Positions 15,340-25,301 of a DNA stretch of 64,000 nucleotides are shown one piece after another. Every line of letters starts with the position of its first letter. Position 1 is the first letter of the stretch. The notes under the pieces were generated by a model. The model had not been told where the DNA came from. It worked only from the letters and a program-made list of their open reading frames with translations, and searched no databases. A program made the translations under genes and the position numbers. Source of the stretch: Pseudomonadota bacterium (GTDB lineage: Bacteria; Pseudomonadota; Gammaproteobacteria; Burkholderiales; Burkholderiaceae_B); NCBI GenBank assembly GCA_023388835.1, contig JAEWFK010000156.1:1-64000 (forward strand). The letters run 5' to 3'.

Positions 15340-16272
15340 TCAGGATCCGGTCTGCGGCAACAGATGCAGCCCGGTGCGCCTGACAAAATCCGCGTAAGTA
15401 ATCGGCGGCCCGGCTACAGCGTCCGGGCCGTTTTCCTGCCAATGCACCCAGTTACGCCCTGTCGCGGCATCGTGCACCACCTTGTATAGATGCTCCGGGA
15501 CGGCCACGCGGCCCTCCCCTATCGTACGCGGCTTATCGCTGTACACCGGGCCTGTGAAGACGTAGACATCACCGCGGGCGCGTAGGACGTACTTGCGCGT
15601 GTCCTGCTCAATGCGATTCCACGCGCCGGCATTGTGCACCTGGTGCTGCGGCACCATATTCGCCAACGAAAAGCTCTGAGCCATGGCTTGTGCATCGTGC
15701 ATATCGCCCGCTGCAGCCATATGGCCGCGCGAGTAACCAGAGCCACGATAGTCGGAGAGTTCGGCGCGCTCGGCGACAGGCAGGCGGGCTTCGGCATAGA
15801 AGCGGTCCGTACGATCTATATCCCTGGCCTGCTCAATCATCCGCCGGTTCAAGCGCTGCGCCACGAACACCGGGGTCTTAGTCCGCCCGCCGTGCAGGAT
15901 AGCGAACGAGCTGAAACAGAGCTCGCGCAAGGCGGCGCCCGACGGAACCAGAGGCGGGCGTCCTTCCGGAAAAAATTGTCTGCACTGCGCGAAGCTCGTT
16001 TGTGCATACAACCCTGTCGACGCCACCGGCGTCGCCGGCGGCTGCTCCTGCGGCCAGGCCCATTGCGCCAGCAACGGTTCGATGGGAATGCCGTCGCGCC
16101 ACAGGCCGTCGTCGCGCCACTGCGGATTCAACGCGCAGCTGGCGATACTGAAGGCGGACACCGCGGAAAGGCTGAAGGCCCTTAGAAAGCGCTTGAAGTT
16201 CCCGGAGGGCGGACGGCGGGACTTTGATGGGGCACGGCGACTGCGGGGGGCTGACTTTTTGTTGCGTGACAT
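15340..16272 (-). CDS. DNA/RNA non-specific endonuclease (NUC1 family)
   Basis: 310 residues. A basic N-terminus (RNKKSAPRSRRAPSKSRR) is followed by a hydrophobic segment (FSLSAVSAFSIASCAL), suggesting export or membrane anchoring. The nuclease domain in the second half has the catalytic motif written YSRGHMAAAGDM (family DRGH) and the metal-binding Asn in VHNAGAWNRIEQ. Such enzymes cleave DNA and RNA using Mg2+ and are usually periplasmic or secreted. It converges with the aminotransferase gene, the stops being 12 bp apart. Confidence 0.85.
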   Translation of the reverse strand: MSRNKKSAPRSRRAPSKSRRPPSGNFKRFLRAFSLSAVSAFSIASCALNPQWRDDGLWRDGIPIEPLLAQWAWPQEQPPATPVASTGLYAQTSFAQCRQFFPEGRPPLVPSGAALRELCFSSFAILHGGRTKTPVFVAQRLNRRMIEQARDIDRTDRFYAEARLPVAERAELSDYRGSGYSRGHMAAAGDMHDAQAMAQSFSLANMVPQHQVHNAGAWNRIEQDTRKYVLRARGDVYVFTGPVYSDKPRTIGEGRVAVPEHLYKVVHDAATGRNWVHWQENGPDAVAGPPITYADFVRRTGLHLLPQTGS

Positions 16273-16423
16273 GCTGCGAATATCGTGGGGCTACGTCCGG
16301 CGCAAGCGGGCTGCCGGGCCAACGATTGTATGAAATGTCCCGGGGAACGTCCCAGCCGAGCGCGTCATCGCAACGGGAGTTGCAGGGCCGCGTTGCGGCG
16401 CCGGAGGGGCGGGCCGAAAGCGC

Positions 16424-16461
16424 AAAAAAAGGCCGAACCCAATGTTTCAGAGGGTCCGGCC
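16424..16461 (-). terminator. Rho-independent terminator of the cold-shock gene
   Basis: On the minus strand, GGCCGGACCC (16461-16452) pairs with GGGTTCGGCC (16440-16431) apart from one mismatch. It is followed by seven U residues (A-run 16424-16430). It lies 47 bp beyond the stop of the cold-shock gene. Confidence 0.85.
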
Positions 16462-16507
16462 TTGCCTGGTCACTCTATCGGCTCGCCCGTTGAGGCGAGC
16501 GGAGCGA

Positions 16508-16717
16508 TCAAAGCACTTGAATGTTTGACGCTTGGGGGCCTTTCTGCCCTTGCGTTGCTACGAACGAGACTCGCTGGTTTTCTTCGAGGGTCTTATGGCC
16601 GGAACCTTGAATTTCGCTGTAGTGCGCGAAGAGGTCCTTGCCACCGGATTCGGGCATGATGAAGCCGAATCCCTTGTCATTGTTGAACCACTTCACGATA
16701 CCGATTTCTGTTTTCAA
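16508..16717 (-). CDS. Cold-shock protein, CspA family
   Basis: 69 residues forming one cold-shock (OB-fold) domain. The RNA-binding motifs are [15 protein letters not shown] (RNP1) and DLFAHYSEI (RNP2). It acts as a nucleic-acid chaperone in the cytoplasm, melting RNA structure in the cold or during growth transitions. It is monocistronic with a clear terminator. The 203-bp upstream region to the next gene (16718-16920) is non-coding and long enough to hold the structured leader typical of csp mRNAs. I did not resolve a specific cold-box. Confidence 0.95.
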   Translation of the reverse strand: MKTEIGIVKWFNNDKGFGFIMPESGGKDLFAHYSEIQGSGHKTLEENQRVSFVATQGQKGPQASNIQVL

Positions 16718-16920
16718 TGTGTATGTCCTAAGTAGAAGGGAAGAATATCCCCAGCACCACTATGGGACACCGGCAGCGATAAGGCCAGCGCAGTTACCAA
16801 TTAAAGCGTTTCACGGTCAGGGGAAATGGGAACAGTGTGGCGGAGGCTGTCCGCGAACGAAGGGCTGGCATCGGACTTGCGAGCCCGCTGCCCGAGCAGA
16901 CGTCCAAACAAGGAGATTCC

Positions 16921-17142
16921 ATGAAAACCCAAATTCAATTCAGGCAGATCGACGGAGACAACGGTGTCGCCCTGATTCATGGCCCCGTTGCCAGTCTCGA
17001 GCAAGCGAAGCGCGAACTGGCCAACAAGCTCAATCTGCCCGCCATGGACGCCGCACAAGGGGACCGCGAAAATATTGATGAGCGATTACACCGCGGAGGC
17101 ATCGAACCGACTTCGATCACCTTCGATCAAATCAGCGAGTGA
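16921..17142 (+). CDS. Small conserved-looking hypothetical protein (73 aa)
   Basis: 73 residues from ATG 16921, directly preceded by AAGGAGATTCC, a strong RBS. The protein starts MKTQIQFRQIDGDNGVALIH, is soluble and mixed in charge, and contains a predicted helix around SLEQAKRELANKLNL. No signal peptide or known motif. It is not in an operon: a cold-shock gene diverges on one side and tRNA-Ser lies on the other. Function unknown. Confidence 0.75.
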   Translation: MKTQIQFRQIDGDNGVALIHGPVASLEQAKRELANKLNLPAMDAAQGDRENIDERLHRGGIEPTSITFDQISE

Positions 17143-17200
17143 TCCGCAAGCCGCGTCTCGCGCGGCCGGAATTCCATGATCGCCGTGGGCGTGAGAAAAT

Positions 17201-17227
17201 AAAAAATCCCTGCCTAGGCAGGGATTT
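17201..17227 (-). terminator. Terminator of tRNA-Ser
   Basis: A near-perfect stem, AAATCCCTGCC / GGCAGGGATTT (17204-17214 and 17217-17227), with a 2-base loop. On the minus strand it is followed by a U-rich tract, and it sits 14 bp beyond the tRNA 3' end. Confidence 0.85.
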
Positions 17228-17240
17228 GCACCAGATATTC

Positions 17241-17333
17241 TGGCGGAGACGGAGGGATTCGAACCCTCGATACGGGTATAAGCCGTATGCTCCCTTAGCA
17301 GGGGAGTACCTTCAACCACTCGGCCACGTCTCC
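17241..17333 (-). tRNA. tRNA-Ser(GCT)
   Basis: 93 nt including encoded CCA. The acceptor stem GGAGACG/CGTCTCC is intact, the anticodon loop CTGCTAA gives anticodon GCU (codons AGC/AGU), and the long variable arm (CATACGGC...GCCGTAT) is class II, as expected for serine. The T-arm GGTTCGAAT is present. Confidence 0.97.
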
Positions 17334-17385
17334 TAATAAGACCGCAATTCTAGCACGATATTTTGTGCATGTGCGGTCGTACCGC

Positions 17386-18660
17386 TCAGGCTTCGCTGAC
17401 CGCGCCGGTGGCTTCTTTGTCGAGGCCGAATGCCTTGTGCAGAGCGCGCACGGCCAGTTCCATGTACTTGTCGTCGATGACCACCGAGGTCTTGATCTCG
17501 CTGGTGCTGATCATCTGAATATTGATGCCCTCTTCGGACAGGGTACGGAACATGCGGCTGGCGACGCCAACGTGGCTGCGCATCCCGATGCCCACAATCG
17601 AGACCTTGCAGACTTTATCATCGGCGACGATCTCCTTCGCGCCGACTGCCGGGCCAACCTGGTTCTTCAGCAGTTCCAACGTGCGCGCAAAGTCGTTACG
17701 GTTCACCGTGAACGAAAAATCGGTGGTGCCTTCCACAGACTGATTCTGCAGAATCATGTCCACATCGATATTCGCGGCGGCTACCGGCCCCAGGATGGAA
17801 TAGGCCACGCCGGGCTTGTCGGGCACGGTCAGCAAGGTGAATTTCGCTTCATCGCGGCTGAAGGCAATGCCCGAAACGACGGCGTGTTCCATTTTCTGGT
17901 CTTCCTCGAAAGTAATGAGTGTGCCCGAGGACATTTCTTCTTCGAGCGAAATCTTGGGATCGGTCAGAGACGACAGCACGCGCACGGGAACACGATACTT
18001 GCCGGCGAATTCAACCGAACGAATCTGCAGGACCTTGGATCCCAGCGAAGCCATCTCGAGCATTTCCTCGAAGGAAACGACGTTCATGCGCCGCGCTTCA
18101 GGGACGACACGTGGATCTGTTGTATAGACGCCGTCGACATCGGTGAAGATCAGGCATTCGTCTGCCTTCAGTGCAGCGGCCACCGCCACTGCGGACGTAT
18201 CCGAACCGCCACGACCCAGTGTGGTGATGTTGCCGTCATCGTCGATGCCCTGAAAGCCGGTCACGATGACGACACGGCCCGCGTCAAGGTCCGCCTGGAT
18301 GCGAACGCCGTCGATCGAGTTGATACGAGCCTTGGTGAAGGACGAATCAGTGCGCACAGGCACTTGCCAGCCCGTATAGCTGCGTGCGGGTGTGCCACAG
18401 CCTTGCAGGGCCAGGGCAAGCAATGCGCTGCTGGCTTGTTCGCCCGTGGCGGCCAGCTGATCGAGCTCGCGGCCGTCCGGCTGATCGCTGATTTCCTTGG
18501 CCAAGCCCAGCAGGCGATTGGTCTCTCCCGACATGGCGGAAGGCACAACGACGACCTGGTGGCCGGCTGCATGCCATTTGGCCACGCGGCGCGCCACGTT
18601 CTTTATGCGCTCGACGGAGCCCATGGAGGTGCCGCCATACTTATGAACGATCAGGGACAT
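17386..18660 (-). CDS. lysC: Aspartate kinase
   Basis: 424 residues. The N-terminal kinase domain starts [15 protein letters not shown] (family KFGGTS), with [20 protein letters not shown] further on. Two C-terminal ACT regulatory domains follow (about 270-340 and 350-415). It phosphorylates L-aspartate, the first step towards lysine, threonine and methionine. The ACT pair suggests feedback control by lysine and/or threonine. A possible internal start would give the separate regulatory subunit seen in some aspartokinases; this was not examined. It sits between tRNA-Ser and tilS, an arrangement usual in Alcaligenaceae. Confidence 0.96.
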   Translation of the reverse strand: MSLIVHKYGGTSMGSVERIKNVARRVAKWHAAGHQVVVVPSAMSGETNRLLGLAKEISDQPDGRELDQLAATGEQASSALLALALQGCGTPARSYTGWQVPVRTDSSFTKARINSIDGVRIQADLDAGRVVIVTGFQGIDDDGNITTLGRGGSDTSAVAVAAALKADECLIFTDVDGVYTTDPRVVPEARRMNVVSFEEMLEMASLGSKVLQIRSVEFAGKYRVPVRVLSSLTDPKISLEEEMSSGTLITFEEDQKMEHAVVSGIAFSRDEAKFTLLTVPDKPGVAYSILGPVAAANIDVDMILQNQSVEGTTDFSFTVNRNDFARTLELLKNQVGPAVGAKEIVADDKVCKVSIVGIGMRSHVGVASRMFRTLSEEGINIQMISTSEIKTSVVIDDKYMELAVRALHKAFGLDKEATGAVSEA

Positions 18661-18746
18661 CTTCTACTCTGGGTGAATGGACACTGCTCGAAGACGCGTC
18701 TCGCGCCGGCAGGTATCCGAAGGTCGGATAGAGAAACCTTCGTATT

Positions 18747-19859
18747 CTACCGACTTTCGTCAGTGTCGTTTGAACGCGACAGTCGGACTCTGCCGCGTAC
18801 ACAGGAGATCCAGCGCCCTTCGTGGCGCAGGCGCATGCTGCGATCGTGGCCCAGAGCGTGTAGGCCGCGCAGTTGGCGGCAGAGCTCCTGCATTCGTGCG
18901 TCGGAGGGGGCACGCAGGCCGTGCAATGCCAGCCAGTGGCGCAATGCCAGCACCTGCCGCTGCGCGCCTAGCTTCCGCCAGGCGTCGAGACAGAAATCTT
19001 CTCCCCCTGGCGACAAATCCAGCCGCGCCAGATCTTCGGCAGCGATCTCTTCTGCAAGCATCGCCAGATCTCGGGCCTGGCGTGCGTGGCGCGCAAGGAT
19101 TCCGCGCCAAGCGGGCCAGCGTTCGTCAAGCACGGGCGAGAGCCGGCGGCGCACTGCGCCGCGTGTGTAGGCCTCATCCACATTGGTCGGGTCGTCCACG
19201 GCTTCCCAGCCGGTGCGGGCGGTGTACTCGCGGGCCGCAGCCATAATGCAAGCCCTGTCCACATCGAGCCAGGGGCGTATATAGATCAGCCCATCGCGTT
19301 CGGCCCGGGGCGCCATGGCGGCCAGGCCAGTGGGCCCAGATCCACGCAGAAGTCGCAACAGCACGGTCTCAGATTGGTCGTTGCGATGGTGAGCCAGAAA
19401 AACATGAGTAACGTCGGTCGCCGCCGCGAGACGCTTCAGGCCGGCATAGCGCGCCTCGCGTGCCGCCGCTTCGACGCCTTTGCCCGAATGTTGTACGACA
19501 TCGACGCGCAGGCTGTGGCACGGGACACGCAAGCCGGCAGCAAGCCGATGAGCCTGGGCCAGCCATGCGTCGGCAGGCTCCTGCAGCCCATGATGGATAT
19601 GAAAACAATGCAGCTCGATGCCGGCACGGCTTCTGGCCACGACGGCCGCATGCACGGCCAGCATGGCCGAATCAGCACCACCGCTCAGGGCGACCGCCAC
19701 CCGCAGTGGAGCGGGCGCCGGCAGACCAGTGAAAGGGTCCCTCGGGGGTAAGAAAGACGTACCCGCGGCGCGCGCTTTCGACAGGCCGGCCAGCGCATCC
19801 CGCAGAGGGGCCAGCAATTGCGGCGCCCCGTAATCGGCAGGCAGATACGAGTCCGGCAT
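18747..19859 (-). CDS. tilS: tRNA(Ile)-lysidine synthase
   Basis: 370 residues. The N-type PP-loop ATPase motif is VALSGGADSAMLAV. HHGLQEPADAW and FLAHHRNDQSETVLLRLLRGSG follow, the last characteristic of TilS. It modifies the wobble C34 of tRNA-Ile(CAU) to lysidine, changing both codon reading and charging. It is shorter at the C-terminus than E. coli TilS, a variation common in the family. It stands 7 bp upstream of accA's stop in the same direction, so accA and tilS probably share a transcript. Confidence 0.93.
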   Translation of the reverse strand: MPDSYLPADYGAPQLLAPLRDALAGLSKARAAGTSFLPPRDPFTGLPAPAPLRVAVALSGGADSAMLAVHAAVVARSRAGIELHCFHIHHGLQEPADAWLAQAHRLAAGLRVPCHSLRVDVVQHSGKGVEAAAREARYAGLKRLAAATDVTHVFLAHHRNDQSETVLLRLLRGSGPTGLAAMAPRAERDGLIYIRPWLDVDRACIMAAAREYTARTGWEAVDDPTNVDEAYTRGAVRRRLSPVLDERWPAWRGILARHARQARDLAMLAEEIAAEDLARLDLSPGGEDFCLDAWRKLGAQRQVLALRHWLALHGLRAPSDARMQELCRQLRGLHALGHDRSMRLRHEGRWISCVRGRVRLSRSNDTDESR

Positions 19860-19866
19860 GTCGGCG

Positions 19867-20832
19867 TCAGCCGTTGGTTTCGGTAAACCGCCCGTAAGAC
19901 ATCAGTCGCTGCAGGCGCTGGTCGATGAGTTCTTCGGGGGTCATGCCTGAGACCTGGCGCAGGGAGTCGGACAGCGCACGGTTCAGCTGACGCGCCATCA
20001 TGACGGGATCGCGGTGCGCGCCGCCGACGGGTTCGTTCACGATACGATCAATAAGGCCGAGGTCTTTGAGCCGCGTCGCCGTGATGGCAAGCGCTTCCGC
20101 GGCGACAGAGGCTTTGTCGGCGCTGCGCCAGAGGATGGATGCGCAGCCTTCCGGAGAGATCACGGCATAAGTGGAATATTGGAGCATCATCACTACGTCG
20201 CCCACGGCAATGGCCAGGGCGCCGCCCGAGCCGCCTTCGCCGATGATGGTGGTAATGATGGGCACCTTCAGTTCCGCCATGGCGTACAAGTTGTGGCCGA
20301 TGGCTTCAGACTGACCGCGCTCTTCGGCGCCGATACCGGGATATGCGCCCGGCGTGTCGACGAAGGTGAAGATGGGAAGCTGAAATTTTTCGGCGAGCCG
20401 CATGAGGCGCAAGGCCTTGCGATAGCCTTCGGGGCGAGGCATCCCGAAGTTCCGCATGGCGCGTTCCTTGGTGTCGCGCCCTTTCTGGTGGCCGATGATC
20501 ATGCAAGGCGTGCCATTGAAGCGCGCCAGCCCGCCGACGATGGAGCGGTCATCCGCGTACATGCGGTCGCCATGCAACTCGTGAAAGTCGGTGAAGATTT
20601 CACGAACGTAGTCGAGCGTATAGGGCCGTTGCGGGTGACGGGCCACCAGCGCGGTCTGCCAAGGAGTGAGCTTGGCATAGATGCTCTTGGCCAGCGCCGT
20701 GTTCTTCTGTTGCAGGCGGCTGATTTCGTCAGAAATGTCTACGGCCGAATCCGACTGCACGAACCTGAGCTGCTCTATCTTGCTTTCAAGCTCCGCCAGG
20801 GGCTGCTCGAATTCGAGGAATGTATTACGCAT
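19867..20832 (-). CDS. accA: Acetyl-CoA carboxylase carboxyltransferase subunit alpha
   Basis: 321 residues, a full-length AccA. Visible motifs are [53 protein letters not shown] and [11 protein letters not shown] (oxyanion-hole glycines). It combines with AccD to transfer carboxyl from biotin to acetyl-CoA for fatty acid synthesis. The gene precedes tilS and follows the glycosylase gene in the same direction (34-bp gap). There are no unusual features. Confidence 0.97.
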   Translation of the reverse strand: MRNTFLEFEQPLAELESKIEQLRFVQSDSAVDISDEISRLQQKNTALAKSIYAKLTPWQTALVARHPQRPYTLDYVREIFTDFHELHGDRMYADDRSIVGGLARFNGTPCMIIGHQKGRDTKERAMRNFGMPRPEGYRKALRLMRLAEKFQLPIFTFVDTPGAYPGIGAEERGQSEAIGHNLYAMAELKVPIITTIIGEGGSGGALAIAVGDVVMMLQYSTYAVISPEGCASILWRSADKASVAAEALAITATRLKDLGLIDRIVNEPVGGAHRDPVMMARQLNRALSDSLRQVSGMTPEELIDQRLQRLMSYGRFTETNG

Positions 20833-20866
20833 ACGAAATTGATATCCAGGTTTTGGCTACGCCGAC

Positions 20867-21517
20867 TCAGTACTGCACCGCAGCGGTATCCAGGCTACGC
20901 CACAAGAACCATGTGGCGACCGTCCGCCAGGGTGCCCAGGCCTGCGCCACTTCGCGCGCTTCGAATCGCGAAACCGGCTCCCCACTGAAATAGTGTAGCG
21001 AAATTGCCTTGAGCAGGCGCGAATCATCGAGCGGAAGGATATCCGCGCGCTGCAGATGGAATATGAGGAACATCTCGGCGGTCCAGCGGCCGATACCGCG
21101 AATCGCACACAGTTCCGCGACCACAGCTTCGTCGTCCATGTCGCCCCACCGTGCCGGCTGGACCTTTTTTTCGGCGAAATGCGAAGCCAGGTCGGTAATG
21201 TACTCGGCCTTGCGCTTGGGCAGACCCGCCAGGGTGGCGTCTTCAGCGGCCAGCTTCAGGACGGCGCGCGGGGCGGGATTGCGGCCGCAGACGGAGGTAA
21301 AACGCGACCATGCCGCATCGGCCGCCTTGATCGAGCTTTGATGGCCGATCAGGGCTCGCGCCAGCGTCACGAAGGGCGCGCCCGGAGCAGCGAGCCAGCC
21401 GTCCGGGTATTGAGGGATGATCTTGCGAAGGATGCGGTCGCGCTCAACAAGCGCGGCCACGGCTTCGTCCCAGTAGTCGGGCTTGCCGTCATCGGGCACG
21501 GAAAGAGTTTGCGGCAT
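20867..21517 (-). CDS. DNA-3-methyladenine glycosylase, AlkA-like HhH-GPD
   Basis: 216 residues. The helix-hairpin-helix reads CAIRGIGRWTAEMFLIF, followed by the catalytic aspartate region DILPLDDSRLLKAI. There is no iron-sulfur cluster motif, so it belongs to the AlkA/MAG subgroup and not to EndoIII/MutY. It removes alkylated purines in base-excision repair. It lacks the extra N-terminal domain of E. coli AlkA, a common short form. It lies between accA and cysS, same strand, with 12 bp to cysS. Confidence 0.88.
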   Translation of the reverse strand: MPQTLSVPDDGKPDYWDEAVAALVERDRILRKIIPQYPDGWLAAPGAPFVTLARALIGHQSSIKAADAAWSRFTSVCGRNPAPRAVLKLAAEDATLAGLPKRKAEYITDLASHFAEKKVQPARWGDMDDEAVVAELCAIRGIGRWTAEMFLIFHLQRADILPLDDSRLLKAISLHYFSGEPVSRFEAREVAQAWAPWRTVATWFLWRSLDTAAVQY

Positions 21518-21529
21518 GTCTCTACCCTA

Positions 21530-22984
21530 TCAGGCACGGCGCCATTGCGTCACGCCTCCGGGACGATCTTCGAGCTCGATGCCGGCGGCTTGCAGCGCCT
21601 GGCGGATACGGTCAGCTTCGGCGAAGTCACGCTGCTTCTTGGCGTCGCTGCGCGCCTGTATCAGAGACTCGATGCGCTGGGCGCTGAATTCGTCGGACTG
21701 GTCGGCGACGCCTTGCCCCAGATAGCGGGACGAGGATTGCAGATAGATCTGCGGGTCCGACTGCAACAGCCCAAGTACGCCGCCCAGGGCCCTGAGCAGC
21801 CCGGCGGCCTGAGCCGATTTGCTGCGGTTGGCTTCGCCCGCCAATTCAAACAGTACCGCCACTGCGCCGGCCGAATTGAAATCGTCATCCATGGCGTCGC
21901 GGAAATCGCGACAGTAGGGTGCTTCCCAGTCAATGTCCACGGGCTCGGCCGGCACATTGGCCAAAGCCTGATACAGACGATCGAGCGCATGCTGGGCGTC
22001 GATCAGATTGTCAGGTGTGTAGTTCTGCACGCTGCGATAGTGATTGCGCACAATGAAGAAACGCAGCATCTCCGCTTCGCGCGGATTAGCGGCATAGCCG
22101 GCGACATCGTCAGCAGGCTCTTCACCGGCCGCGATGGTGGAACGAATGCGGCGGAAGTTGCCCAGCGACTTCGACATCTTGTCGGCGTCGACCATGAGCG
22201 GACCGCAGTGCATCCAGACGGAAGCGAGCGACCCGCCGAACGCCCCTTCTGTCTGAGCAATCTCGTTCTCGTGGTGGGGGAATTTCAGGTCAGGGCCACC
22301 GCCATGAATATCCAGAGGCAGCCCGAGCAGGGACTTGCTCATGGCCGAACATTCGATATGCCAGCCGGGGCGCCCCAGACCATAGGAGGATTCCCATTTG
22401 GACTCTTCCGGTTCGTCGGCCTTGGCTGCCTTCCAGAGCACGAAGTCCAGGGGGTCGCGCTTGCCTGCGGCGACCGCAATACGCTCGCCCGCGCGCAGAT
22501 CGTCGAGCGATTTGCCCGAGAGCTTGCCGTAGCCTTCGAAACCGCGTACCGAATAATTGACGTCGCCATCGTCGGAGCGATAAGCCAGGTTGTTTGTTTC
22601 GAGGCGGGAAATAATGTCCAGCATCTCGCCGACATGCTCGGTGGCGCGCGGTTCGTGGTCCGGTGCCTGGACGCCCAAGGCGCGTTCGTCGGCGTGCATG
22701 GCGTCGATGAAGAAGGCGGTGACGTCCTTCAGGCGCCTACCGGTTTCAACGGCGCGGCGAATGATCTTGTCGTCGATGTCGGTAATGTTGCGGACATAGG
22801 TCACGCGGTAACCGCTCGCACGCAACCAGCGCTGAACGATGTCAAAGCTGACGAGCATGCGTGCATGCCCCAGGTGGCAGAAGTCGTACACCGTCATGCC
22901 GCAAACGTACATGCGGACATGCCCCGGTTCAACCGTGCGCAGGGCTTCCTTGTTGCGTGTGAGGGAATTATGGATATGCAGCAT
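21530..22984 (-). CDS. cysS: Cysteinyl-tRNA synthetase
   Basis: 484 residues from ATG 22984 (an upstream ATG at 23041 would add 19 residues not found in the family). Class I signatures are HLGH in [15 protein letters not shown] and the KMSKS loop in [10 protein letters not shown]. Zinc ligands are the Cys in CGMT and a later Cys-His pair ([14 protein letters not shown]). It charges tRNA-Cys. The divergent neighbour is the TPR protein at 23120, leaving a short shared promoter region (22985-23119). Confidence 0.96.
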   Translation of the reverse strand: MLHIHNSLTRNKEALRTVEPGHVRMYVCGMTVYDFCHLGHARMLVSFDIVQRWLRASGYRVTYVRNITDIDDKIIRRAVETGRRLKDVTAFFIDAMHADERALGVQAPDHEPRATEHVGEMLDIISRLETNNLAYRSDDGDVNYSVRGFEGYGKLSGKSLDDLRAGERIAVAAGKRDPLDFVLWKAAKADEPEESKWESSYGLGRPGWHIECSAMSKSLLGLPLDIHGGGPDLKFPHHENEIAQTEGAFGGSLASVWMHCGPLMVDADKMSKSLGNFRRIRSTIAAGEEPADDVAGYAANPREAEMLRFFIVRNHYRSVQNYTPDNLIDAQHALDRLYQALANVPAEPVDIDWEAPYCRDFRDAMDDDFNSAGAVAVLFELAGEANRSKSAQAAGLLRALGGVLGLLQSDPQIYLQSSSRYLGQGVADQSDEFSAQRIESLIQARSDAKKQRDFAEADRIRQALQAAGIELEDRPGGVTQWRRA

Positions 22985-23119
22985 CTGCCGTTCTTGTGTC
23001 GTATGTAGCAAGGCCGTGTTTGCTGGCTCGAAGGCGACCATCCGGCAAGGATGAGCCTTCCGGTGAAAGCACGGCTAAAATGGTGGTCGTTAAGTATAGC
23101 AAGACCCACTCTAGGATCC

Positions 23120-23779
23120 GTGCCCGTGCGTTCGTCCTCCGACCCGAAGACCCGGCCTGCCTTGGCATTGGCCGCTACCGCCCTGCTCTGTGCACAGGCC
23201 GCCCTGTTCCCTGCGTCGGCCGCGCGCGCCCAGCCCACTCAAACCAACGTCAACCAAGACGGCAACGCTCTGTTCTCCGACGAACGGCCCGAAGAGAAAG
23301 GCTGGAAAGGCCTGGCTCGGCTGCTCGAGGCTCTGGAACCGAACGTCGATACCAGTATCCCGCTCACTCCGGCGCAGATCACCGATCGCATCTCTGTCAT
23401 GCTCGATCAGGGGCGCGCGGCCGAAGCCCTCGAAGTAATTGAAAAGCGCAAGGCGCAGTACGCCGGTCAACCCGATACGCTCGGGAACGACGTACAGCTC
23501 ATGTTCCTGAACGCGCGGGCACTGGCGGCGCTGGGGCGGCATGACGAAGCGATCGCGGTTTATCGCGACATGACGGCCAAGTATCCCGAACTGCCCGAAC
23601 CATGGAACAATCTCGCGGCGGAATACGTCAAGACTGAACGGCTGGAAATGGCGCGCGACGCACTGGAGATGGCCCTGCAAGCCAACCCTGAATACCGCGA
23701 CGCCCGTGCGAACCTTGGTCGGGTACAGTTGCTGCTGGCCGAGCAGTCCTTTCGCGCCGCAGGACTCACGAGCCAGTGA
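23120..23779 (+). CDS. Exported tetratricopeptide-repeat protein
   Basis: 219 residues if translation starts at GTG 23120. The upstream in-frame ATG at 23051 lies over the divergent cysS promoter and gives an unnatural N-terminus. A signal peptide ends near SAARAQ. The mature part carries at least two TPR units: VQLMFLNARALAALGRHDEA and WNNLAAEYVKTERLEMARDA. Such proteins are periplasmic scaffolds. The position next to cysS and the cyclophilin gene is typical in Alcaligenaceae. Its partner is unknown. Confidence 0.8.
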   Translation: MPVRSSSDPKTRPALALAATALLCAQAALFPASAARAQPTQTNVNQDGNALFSDERPEEKGWKGLARLLEALEPNVDTSIPLTPAQITDRISVMLDQGRAAEALEVIEKRKAQYAGQPDTLGNDVQLMFLNARALAALGRHDEAIAVYRDMTAKYPELPEPWNNLAAEYVKTERLEMARDALEMALQANPEYRDARANLGRVQLLLAEQSFRAAGLTSQ

Positions 23780-23818
23780 TTCCTTTCCTTCTCTTTTTTC
23801 CGGAACGTATCGACATCC

Positions 23819-24469
23819 ATGGCTGATACCCGTCTGCAGATTTTCATGCCGATTCCGCGCCTGCGGCGAATCGGCACCGCCCTGTTCGCTTCCGCCCTGC
23901 TCTTCGTGGGCGCCCATGCGACAGCCGCCAATTCCACTACAAATGAAGGTGCAACTCCCATGACTTCCGACACCCGCGTCAAGCTTCAGACCAACCAGGG
24001 CGACATCGTCATCGAACTGAACGCCGAAAAGGCTCCGAAGAGCTCGGAAAACTTCCTGAACTACGTCCGTGAAGGCTTTTATGACGGCACTGTGTTTCAC
24101 CGGATCATCAATAACTTCATGATCCAGGGCGGCGGCTTTGAGGCCGGCATGAAGCAGAAGAAGACCAACGACCCGGTCGAAAACGAGGCCAACAACGGCC
24201 TGAAGAACGATCGCTACACGGTGGCAATGGCACGCACATCGGATCCGCACTCCGCGACGGCGCAGTTCTTCATCAACGTGGCCGACAACGACTTCCTGAA
24301 CCATACGGCGCCCACCTCCAACGGCTGGGGCTACACAGTGTTCGGCAAGGTGGTCGAGGGCACCGAAGTCGTGGACAAGATCAAGGGCGTGAAGACCGGC
24401 AGCCGCGGCTTCCATCAAGACGTTCCCGCGGAAGACGTCATCATCGAGAAAGCCTCGGTCGTTGAATAA
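23819..24469 (+). CDS. Peptidyl-prolyl cis-trans isomerase, cyclophilin type
   Basis: 216 residues. The cyclophilin domain (about 51-216) has [15 protein letters not shown] and the active-site ATAQFFINV, closest to the cytoplasmic PpiB group. However, the frame begins with a basic/hydrophobic segment ([20 protein letters not shown]) like the signal peptide of PpiA, and an internal ATG at 23961 with GAAGGTG upstream matches the usual PpiB N-terminus. It may thus be made as an exported form, a cytoplasmic form, or both. It assists folding by proline isomerisation. Its stop overlaps the lpxH start by 8 bases. Confidence 0.9.
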   Translation: MADTRLQIFMPIPRLRRIGTALFASALLFVGAHATAANSTTNEGATPMTSDTRVKLQTNQGDIVIELNAEKAPKSSENFLNYVREGFYDGTVFHRIINNFMIQGGGFEAGMKQKKTNDPVENEANNGLKNDRYTVAMARTSDPHSATAQFFINVADNDFLNHTAPTSNGWGYTVFGKVVEGTEVVDKIKGVKTGSRGFHQDVPAEDVIIEKASVVE

Positions 24470-25301
24470 GCTGGCCATCCAGGGCCGAATCTGGATAGCG
24501 TCAGACATTCATCTTGGCCCTGAATCGCCTGCGACGGCCGCCGCTTTCCATGAATTCATGGAAAAGGCGGCCAGAGAGGCCGATGCACTGATCCTTGCCG
24601 GCGATATTTTCGACGCCTGGATCGGCGACGACATCGCCCTGAAGGACCCCGATCCCTGGTTGCGGGAAACGCTCTCCACCTTGCAGCGCGTCGCGAACCG
24701 CATACCGCTGTGGCTGGGCCGGGGCAACCGGGACTTCCTGCTGGGCCATCGTCTCGCCCATCACGTGGGCGCCCGGCTTCTTCCGGAGCCCGCCTTGCTC
24801 GAGACCTGCGCCGGCGCGATTCTTTTGGCGCACGGCGACGAATACTGCACGGCCGACCGGGGCTACCAACGTTTTCGCCGCCTCGTGCGGCATCCGGGCA
24901 TCCAACGCGCCTATCTTGCCCTGCCGCTGCCTCTGCGCAAGCGCATCGCAGCGTGGGCACGTGCGCGCAGCATGAGCGCCAACCGCTACAAGGCGCTGGA
25001 CATCATGGACGTCGAGCCGGACGCCATCGCGAACGCCCTGCGCCAGAGCCAGGCCCAGACGCTCATACACGGGCACACCCACCGTCCCGCCCGTCACTCA
25101 GTCACCGTCGACGGGCGCAGCTGTGAACGCCTGGTGCTGCCTGACTGGGATTTCGACCATGCCCAGGCGTCGCGCGGCGGCTGGATCGGCATAGACGAAG
25201 ACGGTGTAAGCCTGTTCGAAATGCGGCCTGCAAGCGAGGCGCCGGCGTCTAGTGCCCAGTCTGCGCACGAAGCCCCGCCTACGGCTCAGGCGTCGAAATA
25301 A
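24462..25301 (+). CDS. lpxH: UDP-2,3-diacylglucosamine pyrophosphohydrolase
   Basis: 279 residues, starting at TTG 24462 inside the cyclophilin's last codons. The calcineurin-like metallophosphoesterase motifs are in order: [32 protein letters not shown] and HGHTHRP. It hydrolyses UDP-2,3-diacylglucosamine to lipid X at the inner membrane in lipid A synthesis. A C-terminal tail rich in Ala/Ser/Pro extends past the family norm by about 30 residues. It converges with the NCS2 permease gene, overlapping its 3' end by 16 bases. Confidence 0.92.
   Translation: MNKLAIQGRIWIASDIHLGPESPATAAAFHEFMEKAAREADALILAGDIFDAWIGDDIALKDPDPWLRETLSTLQRVANRIPLWLGRGNRDFLLGHRLAHHVGARLLPEPALLETCAGAILLAHGDEYCTADRGYQRFRRLVRHPGIQRAYLALPLPLRKRIAAWARARSMSANRYKALDIMDVEPDAIANALRQSQAQTLIHGHTHRPARHSVTVDGRSCERLVLPDWDFDHAQASRGGWIGIDEDGVSLFEMRPASEAPASSAQSAHEAPPTAQASK

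Noticed and set aside
17365..19170. A 601-codon plus-strand frame opposite lysC and tilS
   Set aside because: It lies entirely antisense to two confidently identified genes and has no recognisable motif.
21056..23008. A 650-codon plus-strand frame opposite cysS and the glycosylase
   Set aside because: Antisense shadow; cysS shows its HIGH and KMSKS motifs on the other strand.
23111..24508. A 465-codon minus-strand frame opposite the TPR and cyclophilin genes
   Set aside because: No motif; both plus-strand genes have domains and signal peptides, so this is a shadow frame.
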